NCBI GenBank assembly: GCA_041287335.1
Contig: JBEULM010000016.1
Span: 1 to 39,686, forward strand
Direction of reading: 5' to 3'
Source: Hydrogenobacter sp.
GTDB lineage: Bacteria; Aquificota; Aquificia; Aquificales; Aquificaceae
Length of the DNA stretch: 39,686 nucleotides
Made by a program: the position numbers and the translations under genes. This document shows, piece by piece, positions 23,403 to 31,385 of the stretch; within the stretch, counting starts at the first letter, position 1, and the number at the start of each line of letters is the position of its first letter. The notes under the pieces were generated by a model. It was not told where the DNA came from and ran no database searches. It saw only the letters and a program-made list of their open reading frames with translations.

Positions 23403-25748
23403 ATGGTTATAGGAAAACCTTTGAGAAGGTTTGAGGATGACAGGCTTATAAGGGGTTTGGGGCAGTATGTGGAGGATATAAAGCTACCGCGGATGGCTTA
23501 TGCGGTATTTGTGAGATCTCAGGTTGCTCACGGTAGGATAAAGAGTATAAACACGCAAGAGGCAAAGAAGGTTGAAGGCGTAATAGCTGTGATTACTGGA
23601 CAGGACATAAAGGATAAGGTAGGTAAAAACTTCACCGCATGGATAGTGCCTAACAGTAATCAAGTCAGTGCGGATGTATCTTCGAGGTATCTGCTCGCGG
23701 TTGATAAAGTTAGGTATGTAGGTGAGCCTGTAGCTCTGGTGATAGCAGAAAGCAGAGAAAAAGCCTTTGATGCTGCTGAGCTTGTAGAGGTTGAATATGA
23801 AGAGCTTCCGGCGGTAGCGAGTGTTGAAAAAGCTATACAAGAAGGTGCTCCTTTGGTTCATGAAGAGGCACCGGGTAATATAGCCCTAAGGTGGCATGTA
23901 AAGAACGGAGATGTAGATAAGGTCTTTTCCGAGGCTGACAGGATAATAAAGCAAAGGATATACGTAAACAGAGCTGCACCTGTACCTATGGAACCGAGAG
24001 CTTGCATAGCCGATTACAATTCTGCCACAGGTAAGCTAACCTTATGGGTTACCTCTCAGAACCCTCACATACACAGATTTTACCTCTCTGTAGTTTTAGG
24101 TCTACCCGAGCATAAAATCAGGGTCATAGCACCTGATGTAGGTGGTGGGTTTGGAGCAAAGATAGACATATACAATGAGGAACTTATAGTCTCTTACGCT
24201 TCCATTTTGCTCAAAAGACCTATAAAGTGGGTAGAGACGAGAAGTGAGCATTTTGTAGCGTCATTGCACGGGAGGGATTTTCTTGCGGAACTTGAATTCG
24301 CTGTAAAGAATGATGGAAGAGTACTCGGAATAAGGGGTAAAAGTTACGCTAATATGGGGGCTTATCTGGCAACTGTAGCTCCTGGTGTCGCCACAGTACT
24401 TCACGGTCTAATACTTCCCGGTCCTTATAAGATAGAGGCTTTTGATTATGTGATGCACGGAGTTTTTACAAACACTATGCTCCTTGATGCGGACAGAGGA
24501 GCGGGAAGACCTGAAGCTATATTTTTACTTGAAAGGATGATGGACATTGTGGCGGACGAGCTTGGTATGGATCCCCTTGAGCTAAGAAAGAAAAACTACC
24601 TTCCAGCGGGTGAGAATGTCCAAACTGTAACTGGGCTTTCTTATGACTCTATAGACTTCGGTAAGGTACTCAAAAAATTTGAGGAAGTTGTGGACTACAA
24701 GGCTTTGAGAGATATGCAGAAAAAAGCGAGGGAAGAGGGAAGATATATAGGCATAGGTATAGTTTCAAGTATAGACATATGCGGTTTTGCACCCTCACCT
24801 GTTGTTGGAGCTGTAGGCTTGCAAGCGGGACAATGGGAAAGTGCGGTGGTGCGTGTTCATCCTACGGGTAAGGTAACAGTCCTTTCAGGTGCGCACTCTC
24901 ATGGTCAGGGAGGCGATACTACCTACGCTCAAATAGTTGCGGATGTGCTTGGTGTGCCTGTCGATTCCATAGAGGTGCTTCACGGGGATACTGACATGAT
25001 ACCTATGGGTTGGGGAACATATGGAAGCAGAGGTACATCCACCGGTGGTTCTGCCGTTTACAAAGCTGCGGAGAAAGTAAGGGAAAAGGGAAGGGTCATA
25101 GCGGCGCATATGCTCGGTACTAAGCCTGAAGAAATTGAGTTTAGCGAAGGTATTTATTACCTCAAGTCCGATCCATCCAAAAAGGTAACCATTCAAGACG
25201 TTGCCCTTCAAGCAAATGTAGCGTGGAACCTACCTCCGGGTGTTGAGCCAGGGCTTGAGGCGGAAGCCTTCTTTGATCCACCCAACTTTACCTTCCCCTT
25301 TGGCATACACTGTTGTGTAGTAGAGGTAATGCCCGATACTGGCGAGGTAAAATTCTTAAAGTATGTAGCCGTTGACGATGCAGGTAGAATAATAAATCCG
25401 CTACTTGCTGAAGCTCAGATACAGGGGGGAATAGTGCATGGCATAGGTCACGCCATGTATGAAAATATAGTCTATACTGAAGATGGACAGCTACTTACCG
25501 GTTCTTTTAACGAGTATGCCCTGCCTAAGGCTCACTTAGTACCCAAGATGGAAACTTACTTCACGGAAACACCAAGTCCTGCCAACCCCTTAGGTGTCAA
25601 AGGACTTGGTGAAGAGGGAGCCATTGCAGGACAGATAGCTGTCGCTAATGCCATAATAGATGCCATAAAACCCTTTGGGGTAAAACATCTTGACGGTCCA
25701 TACACACCGTCAAGGATATGGAGAGCTATAAATAAGTTGGAGGTGTAA
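23403..25748 (+). CDS. Form II CoxL-like molybdopterin-binding large subunit
   Basis: A 781-residue catalytic subunit of the xanthine oxidase/CO dehydrogenase family. It opens with GKPLRRFEDDRLIRGLGQYVEDI, typical of CoxL. The active-site loop reads ADRGAGR (363-369), the form II signature (AYRGAGR), not the AYxCSFR of true aerobic CO dehydrogenase. The cofactor-binding GGGFGAKID, the HGQGGDTTYAQ segment and the C-terminal catalytic Glu in GLGEEGA are present. Form II enzymes oxidise varied aldehydes, purines or aromatic compounds, and few oxidise CO. The substrate cannot be read from sequence. Its closeness to xoxF makes an aldehyde attractive (inference). An XdhC-type protein and a MocA-like enzyme nearby supply a sulfurated cytosine-dinucleotide cofactor. 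Confidence 0.9.
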   Translation: MVIGKPLRRFEDDRLIRGLGQYVEDIKLPRMAYAVFVRSQVAHGRIKSINTQEAKKVEGVIAVITGQDIKDKVGKNFTAWIVPNSNQVSADVSSRYLLAVDKVRYVGEPVALVIAESREKAFDAAELVEVEYEELPAVASVEKAIQEGAPLVHEEAPGNIALRWHVKNGDVDKVFSEADRIIKQRIYVNRAAPVPMEPRACIADYNSATGKLTLWVTSQNPHIHRFYLSVVLGLPEHKIRVIAPDVGGGFGAKIDIYNEELIVSYASILLKRPIKWVETRSEHFVASLHGRDFLAELEFAVKNDGRVLGIRGKSYANMGAYLATVAPGVATVLHGLILPGPYKIEAFDYVMHGVFTNTMLLDADRGAGRPEAIFLLERMMDIVADELGMDPLELRKKNYLPAGENVQTVTGLSYDSIDFGKVLKKFEEVVDYKALRDMQKKAREEGRYIGIGIVSSIDICGFAPSPVVGAVGLQAGQWESAVVRVHPTGKVTVLSGAHSHGQGGDTTYAQIVADVLGVPVDSIEVLHGDTDMIPMGWGTYGSRGTSTGGSAVYKAAEKVREKGRVIAAHMLGTKPEEIEFSEGIYYLKSDPSKKVTIQDVALQANVAWNLPPGVEPGLEAEAFFDPPNFTFPFGIHCCVVEVMPDTGEVKFLKYVAVDDAGRIINPLLAEAQIQGGIVHGIGHAMYENIVYTEDGQLLTGSFNEYALPKAHLVPKMETYFTETPSPANPLGVKGLGEEGAIAGQIAVANAIIDAIKPFGVKHLDGPYTPSRIWRAINKLEV

Positions 25749-25751
25749 GCC

Positions 25752-26609
25752 ATGATACCTGCACCCTTTGAATACTATAGGGCTAAAACGGTAGAGGAAG
25801 CTTTAGAGCTCATAAAGAAGTTTGGGGATGAAGCCAAGGTTTTGGCTGGTGGGCAAAGCCTTATCCCTATGCTCAAGCTAAGATTTGCCAGATACTCAAA
25901 GATAATAGATATAGGCAGGCTACAAGAACTAAAGTATATAAGGCAGGACGGTGATATAGTGCGTATAGGAGGTCTCACTACCCACAGGGAAGTCGAAAAA
26001 TCCCAGCTCGTAAAGGATAAAGTTCCTGTTCTCTCTCTATGTGCGAGTGAGATAGCCGATGTACAAGTAAGAAATATGGGAACTATCGCAGGTTCTCTCT
26101 CTCACGCAGATCCCAGTGCGGATTATCCACCTACAATGCTTGCCTTGGGTGCCACCTTAGTAGCAAAAGGTGCTAAAGGAAGCAGGGAAATTCCTGTAGA
26201 CAACTTTTTTGTAGGTACTTTTACCACAGCCCTTGAACCGGATGAGCTTCTGGTGGAGGTCAAAGTACCTGTAATGAAGAATAACGAAAGGGCATACTAT
26301 ATGAAGATAGGACACCCTGCAACGGGGTTTGCTATAGTTAATTGTGCGGTAAAGCTATCCTTAAACAATGGGAGGATAGATAGTGCGAGGGTAGCTCTTG
26401 GAGGTTTCGTCACTGTACCTTACAGAGACTCAAAGGTAGAAGAATTTCTCACCGGTAAAGAGGCAAATTTGGATACCATAAAGAAGGCTTCAGAGCTTGT
26501 AGGTGAGGGTCAGGACATAATAGGAGATTATTACGCAGATGCAGATTACAGGAGAAGTCTTGCCAAAGCTCTCTTTGTAAGGGTTGTAAGAACAGCCTTG
26601 GGGGTTTAA
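25752..26609 (+). CDS. CoxM-like FAD-binding medium subunit
   Basis: A 285-residue flavoprotein subunit. It starts PAPFEYYRAKTVEEALELI and has the FAD pyrophosphate motif AGGQSLIPMLKLRFA near residue 33. A second motif, NMGTIAGSLSHADPSADYPP, sits near 110. The C-terminal domain covers the remaining 120 residues. It passes electrons from the iron-sulfur subunit to the final acceptor (quinone or another carrier). The start is three bases after the large-subunit stop, so translation is coupled. Length is normal for CoxM (about 285). Confidence 0.93.
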   Translation: MIPAPFEYYRAKTVEEALELIKKFGDEAKVLAGGQSLIPMLKLRFARYSKIIDIGRLQELKYIRQDGDIVRIGGLTTHREVEKSQLVKDKVPVLSLCASEIADVQVRNMGTIAGSLSHADPSADYPPTMLALGATLVAKGAKGSREIPVDNFFVGTFTTALEPDELLVEVKVPVMKNNERAYYMKIGHPATGFAIVNCAVKLSLNNGRIDSARVALGGFVTVPYRDSKVEEFLTGKEANLDTIKKASELVGEGQDIIGDYYADADYRRSLAKALFVRVVRTALGV

Positions 26610-26610
26610 A

Positions 26611-27576
26611 GTGCAGACCTGGAAGGAAGCTAAACTTTTAGCGGAAGGTATACTGGACTGTAAAAAGAGGGGTGTCCGATGCGCCCTTCTTACCATAGTC
26701 AGTGTAAGAGGCTCTTCATACAGGAAAGAAGGAGCAAAGTTCTTAGTTACAGAAGAAGGTGAAGAAATATGTAGTATATCAGGAGGATGCCTTGAAAGGG
26801 GTCTTTTGGATACTGCCCTTGAAGTAATAATGAGAAACTCTCCGATGCTTGAGCGGATTAACATGGAAGAGGAAAGCTCTTGGGGGATGTGGCTAGGCTG
26901 TCCAGGTGAAGTGGATATATACATAGAGCCTCTTCACTTTGACCAAGTCCTAAGTGCTTGGGTTGATGCAGTGGTGAAAGGGGAGAAGTTTGTTTTAGCC
27001 AAAAGGCTCTTCTCGGAAGATAAGCTTTTAGTTACGGAAAAAGAAACGGTGGGAAACTTGACGCAGGCTAAGGAAGAAGCTCTCAGCCTACTGCACACCT
27101 ACGGTATAAGACCTTACCTTAATGGGGACATCTTTTTTGATACCCTTCTCCGTTATCCACCTATTCATATTTTTGGAAGCGGGGAAGAAGCACATCACAT
27201 GCGCGAGCTTGCAAACATCTTGGGGTTTGAAGTTTATCTGCACGAACCTTCCGAGAGAGTAAAGATAGAAGAAGGGAGCTTTGTGCTGGTGGCAAATCAT
27301 AACATAAAGGCGGACAGAGTTTCTTTGAAACAAGCTTTGATGTCTAAAGCTTCCTACATAGGTGTTGTCAGCTCAAGAAAGAGGTTCTTGAAACTTTCGG
27401 AGGATCTTCAAGTGGATGACAGAATATACTGTCCCGCTGGATTAGATCTTGGAAGCTTTACGCCAGAAGAAGTAGCTTTCAGCATAATGGCAGAAATACT
27501 GAAGATCTATTGGGGAAAGACGGGGGAGAGTTTGAAAAAAGTGAAGCAGGAGGTTACGTATGGAACTGGTAGTTAG
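26611..27576 (+). CDS. XdhC/CoxI-type molybdenum cofactor maturation protein
   Basis: A 321-residue protein starting at GTG 26611, one base after the CoxM stop. The N-terminal XdhC_CoxI region has LLTIVSVRGSSYRKEGAKFLV and SISGGCLERGL (the SGGCxE motif). The C-terminal half is a Rossmann-like domain with HIFGSGEEAHHMRELANILGFEV and the ending GSFTPEEVAFSIMAEIL. XdhC binds molybdopterin and guards or delivers the sulfurated cofactor to molybdenum hydroxylases. Expected to act on the large subunit of this operon. It overlaps the coxG-like gene by 17 bases. Confidence 0.88.
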   Translation: MQTWKEAKLLAEGILDCKKRGVRCALLTIVSVRGSSYRKEGAKFLVTEEGEEICSISGGCLERGLLDTALEVIMRNSPMLERINMEEESSWGMWLGCPGEVDIYIEPLHFDQVLSAWVDAVVKGEKFVLAKRLFSEDKLLVTEKETVGNLTQAKEEALSLLHTYGIRPYLNGDIFFDTLLRYPPIHIFGSGEEAHHMRELANILGFEVYLHEPSERVKIEEGSFVLVANHNIKADRVSLKQALMSKASYIGVVSSRKRFLKLSEDLQVDDRIYCPAGLDLGSFTPEEVAFSIMAEILKIYWGKTGESLKKVKQEVTYGTGS

Positions 27577-28141
27577 GGAATCCTTTGAAACTAAAGCTGA
27601 CTTCAAAAAAGCGTGGGAATTTTTCTCAAACCCAGAATTTATAGTACCTTGCATACCCGGAGCGGAGATAAAAGAGATAAAGGAGGATGGTTCTTTTGAA
27701 GCGAGCGTGAAGCTCAAGCTCGGGGCGGTTTCCCTTAATTTCTTAGGGAGTATGAAGTACGAAAAACTTGATGAAACAAATGGTCTTATGGTACTTTCGG
27801 GGGAAGGAAAAGAGAAAGGGGGAGCTGGAAGGGCAAAGGCGAACATAGAAGCAAGCCTCAAAAGAGAAGGTGATGCTCTAAAAGTATATGTTGTGGCAAC
27901 CGTTGACATATCCGGGAAGATCCTTCAGTACGGTAGGGGTATGTTTGAACAGGTGGCAAAGCAGTACTTTGCTCAGTTTTCTCAGTGTGCCAAAAACTAT
28001 TTGGAAGCTAAGCAGGAAAGTGAAGAAGAAAAAAAAATGCCACCTAAGCCTGTAGAACTAAATGCCTTGAGCCTTTTCTTAAAGGCTCTTTTGGCATGGC
28101 TTTTAACTCCTTTTAAGAGGATCTTCGGAAGTAAGGCGTAG
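27560..28141 (+). CDS. CoxG-like SRPBCC-fold protein
   Basis: A 193-residue protein. Residues 1-145 match the CoxG/SRPBCC fold (FETKADFKKAWEFFSNPEFIVPCIPGAE, then GAVSLNFLGSMKYEKLDE and GRGMFEQVAKQYFAQFSQC). A charged linker (QESEEEKKMPPKP) leads to a hydrophobic C-terminal helix, LFLKALLAWLLTPFKRIF. CoxG is reported to help attach CO dehydrogenase-type enzymes to the membrane or carry menaquinone between enzyme and respiratory chain; the C-terminal helix here fits a membrane role. It overlaps the preceding gene by 17 bases and the convergent mocA-like gene by 39. Confidence 0.88.
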   Translation: MELVVRESFETKADFKKAWEFFSNPEFIVPCIPGAEIKEIKEDGSFEASVKLKLGAVSLNFLGSMKYEKLDETNGLMVLSGEGKEKGGAGRAKANIEASLKREGDALKVYVVATVDISGKILQYGRGMFEQVAKQYFAQFSQCAKNYLEAKQESEEEKKMPPKPVELNALSLFLKALLAWLLTPFKRIFGSKA

Positions 28142-28714
28142 GTAATCCCATACGTTGTCAAAGTCTTCAAGGAGGTGATCAAATCCCTTTATTACCTCCT
28201 TCCTCTTCGCCTCCTTTATTATTTTCTTTGCACCTGTATCCCCCTTCAATTCTGCCAGCGCTTTATAGTATCTTCTACTGAAAAGCGAAGGTGGACAAGG
28301 CTCTCCATTTTTTTCAAAGGAAACAATATCGTAACCTTCATTAAAATGCTTTATAAGCACTCTCAGCATATAGTCATTTACAAAGGGCTGGTCTGAAAGA
28401 ATTAATACAATAGCCTCCAACTTTAACTCTGTAGCCTTCTCTGATACGAGCCTTATGGAGGAAGCCATACCTTCAGAATATTTCGGATTGTATATGAGTC
28501 TTCCATTTTCCACTTTTGAAGCGATCTCTTTGTGATAAGCCCCGGTTATTATGTAGGTATGCTCAGGCTCTACAATTAAACACTTTTCAAGCAATCTCTT
28601 AAGCAATGGCATACCTTCATAGGGGAAGAGAAACTTGGGGGCGCCGAATCTTTCACACCTTCCAGCTGCAAGGATAAAAAAACCTACCGTTTTATTTTTC
28701 CTAATCTCATTCAT
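28103..28714 (-). CDS. mocA: MocA/MobA-like molybdenum cofactor nucleotidyltransferase
   Basis: A 203-residue nucleotidyltransferase with the glycine-rich FILAAGRCERFGAPKFLFPYEG motif broken here as LAAGRCERFGAPKFL near residue 15, a metal-binding LSDQPFV near 105 and GDTGAKKII near 155. MocA adds CMP to molybdopterin to make the cytosine dinucleotide used by the xanthine oxidase family; MobA adds GMP. The DQP motif and the neighbouring cox-type operon favour MocA. It is on the opposite strand, 39 bases overlapping the end of coxG. Six bases upstream lies the lipoprotein gene, so the pair may share a transcript. Confidence 0.82.
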   Translation of the reverse strand: MNEIRKNKTVGFFILAAGRCERFGAPKFLFPYEGMPLLKRLLEKCLIVEPEHTYIITGAYHKEIASKVENGRLIYNPKYSEGMASSIRLVSEKATELKLEAIVLILSDQPFVNDYMLRVLIKHFNEGYDIVSFEKNGEPCPPSLFSRRYYKALAELKGDTGAKKIIKEAKRKEVIKGFDHLLEDFDNVWDYLRLTSEDPLKRS

Positions 28715-28719
28715 GTGAA

Positions 28720-30264
28720 CTAATCCATTTTATAAATAGATGGAGTCTTTTGCTTCATGATTTCGTGTAATTTTGCTGAATTTACCTCAACGTAATATTT
28801 TTTATCTTCTGAATAGCATCTTAAAGTGTAGTCCGGAAGTTTGCCAAAGAGATCTCCTGCGTTCCTGATCTTAAAATAACTCCTCCAGGGGGGAATCTTA
28901 TCAACGATAAGTTCAGAGCCTTCAGAAAAGAGTCTCAGAGAACACCATGGTAGATCTGATCCTCTCTTGAACTTAAGGAGAAGATAACTGTTTTTGAATT
29001 CGTATCTTAATACTTCAAGATCAGTCTCAGGGAAGGATACTCCGCTTTCCTCCGGATTCAAAAACACCCCTACGCTTTTACCATCCGGATAAACACTTTC
29101 CACGTAAACGCTCCCTTTATATGGAATTTTAAAAACGCCTTTTGCGGAACTTTCACAAGATCCTTCCATCTCAAAATTCCCATCTGTTGAATAAACGCGC
29201 ATAGTTGCTGATGGGGTTACACCTTCAAAGCTAACATCCCTGAGTTGTATATCTATGTTCGCACTTCCCGTAAAGTTTTGCAGTTCTGTGAACATACTGT
29301 ATCGCATAACACAAGGTTCCTTTATCTTGCCAGAAATGTATAGAGAATAAGTTAGCTGTGGGTTATAGACGAAAAGTTCTCCATAAGTGATGGGAAATCT
29401 TATACCCGCGTATGAGGCAAATAGAGTGTATGTATCCGGTTTTTCTCCGGTAAATTTTATGTTTAGAGCCTTGCACTCGCCTTCTACCTGACATGCTTTT
29501 TTGAAATTCACACTATCCTTTGATACCGAGTAGTAAAGCCCATCCGCATAACCGATAAAAACCACCGTACCGTCGGAAAGCATTTTTTCGGAAAATACAG
29601 TTACACTTTTGTCCGTTTCCGTCAGGAGACCTTCATAAGATCCGTAAACCTCCATGCTTGTGATACCGTCGGGGAGTTTGATGGGCAGTGTGTACCTTCC
29701 GTAAAGGAATATCTCCTGATCCGACTGATCCTGAAGGTATAAAAACCTCCAAACCCTTCCGTCATGGTAAGCAAGATAAGAGCCTAACATGTATGCATAT
29801 GTATCTCCGCTTTGAAGGGTTGAAAAGCTTGTATTTAAGCTGTAGAGATCTTCGCTAAATAGGTAAAAATTCACACCCCCCGCATACTTTTTGCCGTCAG
29901 AAAAAACCTCATAAGAGAACACCCTTTTTTGGGAAGGTTTCATATCCATAATTAAAGTGGTGTCCTTTGACATATCGAGAGTTTTGCTCGCATAATAAAC
30001 GGGGTTACCCTCAGGATCGTATATGATGGCTTCTACAAGTCTCTCTTTACCCTCAGGAATGTTCACATTAAAAGTGACCACATCACCAGGGTAAAAAGTC
30101 CCCTCCTTTGAGTATAGGATGGGATCAAACTCTTCACCAGAAATTCTGACGGATACCTTAGTATAATATGGCGCTAAGGAAGAGTCCATATTTAGGATGA
30201 TACTGGTACTCCCTCCACCACCGCAAGACATTACAAAAAGGAAAATTAAAAATACCTTCCTCAT
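28720..30264 (-). CDS. Putative outer-surface lipoprotein of unknown function
   Basis: A 514-residue secreted lipoprotein. The leader MRKVFLIFLFVMSCGGGG has a lipobox ending in Cys14, followed by a Gly-rich linker. The body is beta-rich, with Ig-like or Big-domain character (SVRISGEEFDPILYSKEG, TTLIMDMKPSQKRVF), and many Tyr-rich strands. No enzyme motif is visible. I cannot name it. It begins seven bases after a -10-like sequence and has no Shine-Dalgarno, so the transcript may be leaderless. It is followed by the mocA-like gene, but shares no clear function with it. Confidence 0.75.
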   Translation of the reverse strand: MRKVFLIFLFVMSCGGGGSTSIILNMDSSLAPYYTKVSVRISGEEFDPILYSKEGTFYPGDVVTFNVNIPEGKERLVEAIIYDPEGNPVYYASKTLDMSKDTTLIMDMKPSQKRVFSYEVFSDGKKYAGGVNFYLFSEDLYSLNTSFSTLQSGDTYAYMLGSYLAYHDGRVWRFLYLQDQSDQEIFLYGRYTLPIKLPDGITSMEVYGSYEGLLTETDKSVTVFSEKMLSDGTVVFIGYADGLYYSVSKDSVNFKKACQVEGECKALNIKFTGEKPDTYTLFASYAGIRFPITYGELFVYNPQLTYSLYISGKIKEPCVMRYSMFTELQNFTGSANIDIQLRDVSFEGVTPSATMRVYSTDGNFEMEGSCESSAKGVFKIPYKGSVYVESVYPDGKSVGVFLNPEESGVSFPETDLEVLRYEFKNSYLLLKFKRGSDLPWCSLRLFSEGSELIVDKIPPWRSYFKIRNAGDLFGKLPDYTLRCYSEDKKYYVEVNSAKLHEIMKQKTPSIYKMD

Positions 30265-30269
30265 ATAGT

Positions 30270-30298
30270 ATTATGTTAACATGCCTTGAAGTTTTCAA
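30270..30298 (-). promoter_or_regulatory. Promoter of the lipoprotein gene
   Basis: On the minus strand TTGAAA (30298-30293), 17 bases, CATAAT (30275-30270). Initiation falls at about 30263, on the start codon at 30264. The -35 box lies inside the 19-bp palindrome at 30287-30305, which could be an operator. Confidence 0.6.
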
Positions 30299-30305
30299 AA
30301 CTTCA
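30287..30305. repeat. Perfect 19-bp palindrome in the lipoprotein-selD intergenic region
   Basis: TGAAGTTTT-C-AAAACTTCA. It overlaps the -35 box of the lipoprotein promoter, so a repressor bound here would block it. It has no T-tail on either side, so a terminator is less likely. Confidence 0.6.
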
Positions 30306-30367
30306 CCTGTAAATCCTTTGAAATATTCAAATAGATACTCTTGCAGGCGGTATTAAACTTAAGCATT

Positions 30368-31384
30368 ATGGTAGAACTTCTAAAATTGGTAAGGGCTTCT
30401 GGTTGAGCAGCTAAGGTGGGTCCGGCGGACCTGGAAAACATCGTAAAGGGTTTGGAACTTTACAGTGATGAACGCACCTTACTGGGTATAGGCGACGATG
30501 CTGGTGTTTATCTCTACGGTGGGAGTGTGTTTATCCATACCGTGGACTTTATCACTCCAATAGTAAATGATCCCTACCTGTGGGGAGCTATATCGGCAAC
30601 AAACTCTTTGAGTGATGTTTACGCAATGGGTGGTATACCATTAAATGCTCTTGCGGTTGTGGGTTTTAATAGCTGTGATATGGATATAGAAGTTTTGAGG
30701 GAAGTTATGAGAGGATGTACTGATAAACTCAGAGAGGCAAAAACGGTTCTTTTGGGGGGACACACCATAGATGACAGAGAACCCAAGTTTGGACTTGCAG
30801 TAATGGGCGTGTGCGAAGATGGTAAATATCTGACCCAAAATGGAGCAAGAGTAGGTGACCTTATCGCACTTACAAAACCCATAGGTGTAGGCATTCTCAC
30901 CAAAGCTATAAAAGAAGGAAAAATAAAGGAGGTAGATATTCAAGAAGCTATAGATTATATGCTTGCCCTCAACGATAGATCAGCCATACTGGCAAAAAGG
31001 CTTGAATCATCTTCATGTACTGATGTGACTGGTTTTGGTCTCTTAGGACACGCTTGGAACATAGCCAAAAAATCAGGAGTCAGGTTTTCTATAGACTTTT
31101 CCCGAGTACCTATATATGATGAATCTGTCTTCTTCATAAAACAGAAGCTTTATCCTAAGGGTGCTTTGGACAACTACAATTTCGTTAGAGAGCATACTAT
31201 CAACGAAGGACTTGAGTGGTGGCAACTCTTGATCTTGTCAGATCCAAACACGTCGGGAGGACTTCTCTTTACTTTTCCGAAAGATAGGCTACCCATTATG
31301 AATGAGGAACTTACAAAGCTACATATAAAGGCTTGGATAATAGGAGAGGTGGAGGAAGGGGAAGGTTTAAGACTGTATAGGTGA
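30368..31384 (+). CDS. selD: Selenide, water dikinase (selenophosphate synthetase) with selenocysteine
   Basis: A 338-residue SelD. The reading frame runs from ATG 30368 through an in-frame TGA at 30404-30406 (codon 13) into the long frame. The N-terminus reads [16 protein letters not shown], matching the SelD active site ASGCAAKxGPADL with selenocysteine in the Cys position. The rest has GIGDDAGVY (ATP and metal), [35 protein letters not shown]. It makes selenophosphate from selenide and ATP for selenocysteine and selenouridine. Starting at GTG 30416 would lose the catalytic residue. The family's essential Lys follows at codon 16. Its stop is one base from the convergent tnpB stop. SelA, SelB and SelC are not in the window. 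Confidence 0.93.
30417..30433 (+). promoter_or_regulatory. Candidate bacterial SECIS hairpin in selD
   Basis: Just after the UGA (30404-30406) is GGTCC (30419-30423), loop GGC, GGACC (30427-30431), extended by two G-U pairs to 30417 and 30433. The apical loop starts 18 bases past the UGA and begins with G, as expected for a SelB-recognised bacterial SECIS. Confidence 0.7.
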
Positions 31385-31385
31385 A

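Noticed and set aside
23403-25748. Aerobic carbon monoxide dehydrogenase (form I)
   Set aside because: The active-site loop is ADRGAGR, not AYxCSFR, and the gene order is S-L-M.
30416-31384. selD starting at GTG 30416
   Set aside because: This start would lack the catalytic selenocysteine and the Lys after it. The upstream frame with in-frame TGA matches the SelD active site exactly.
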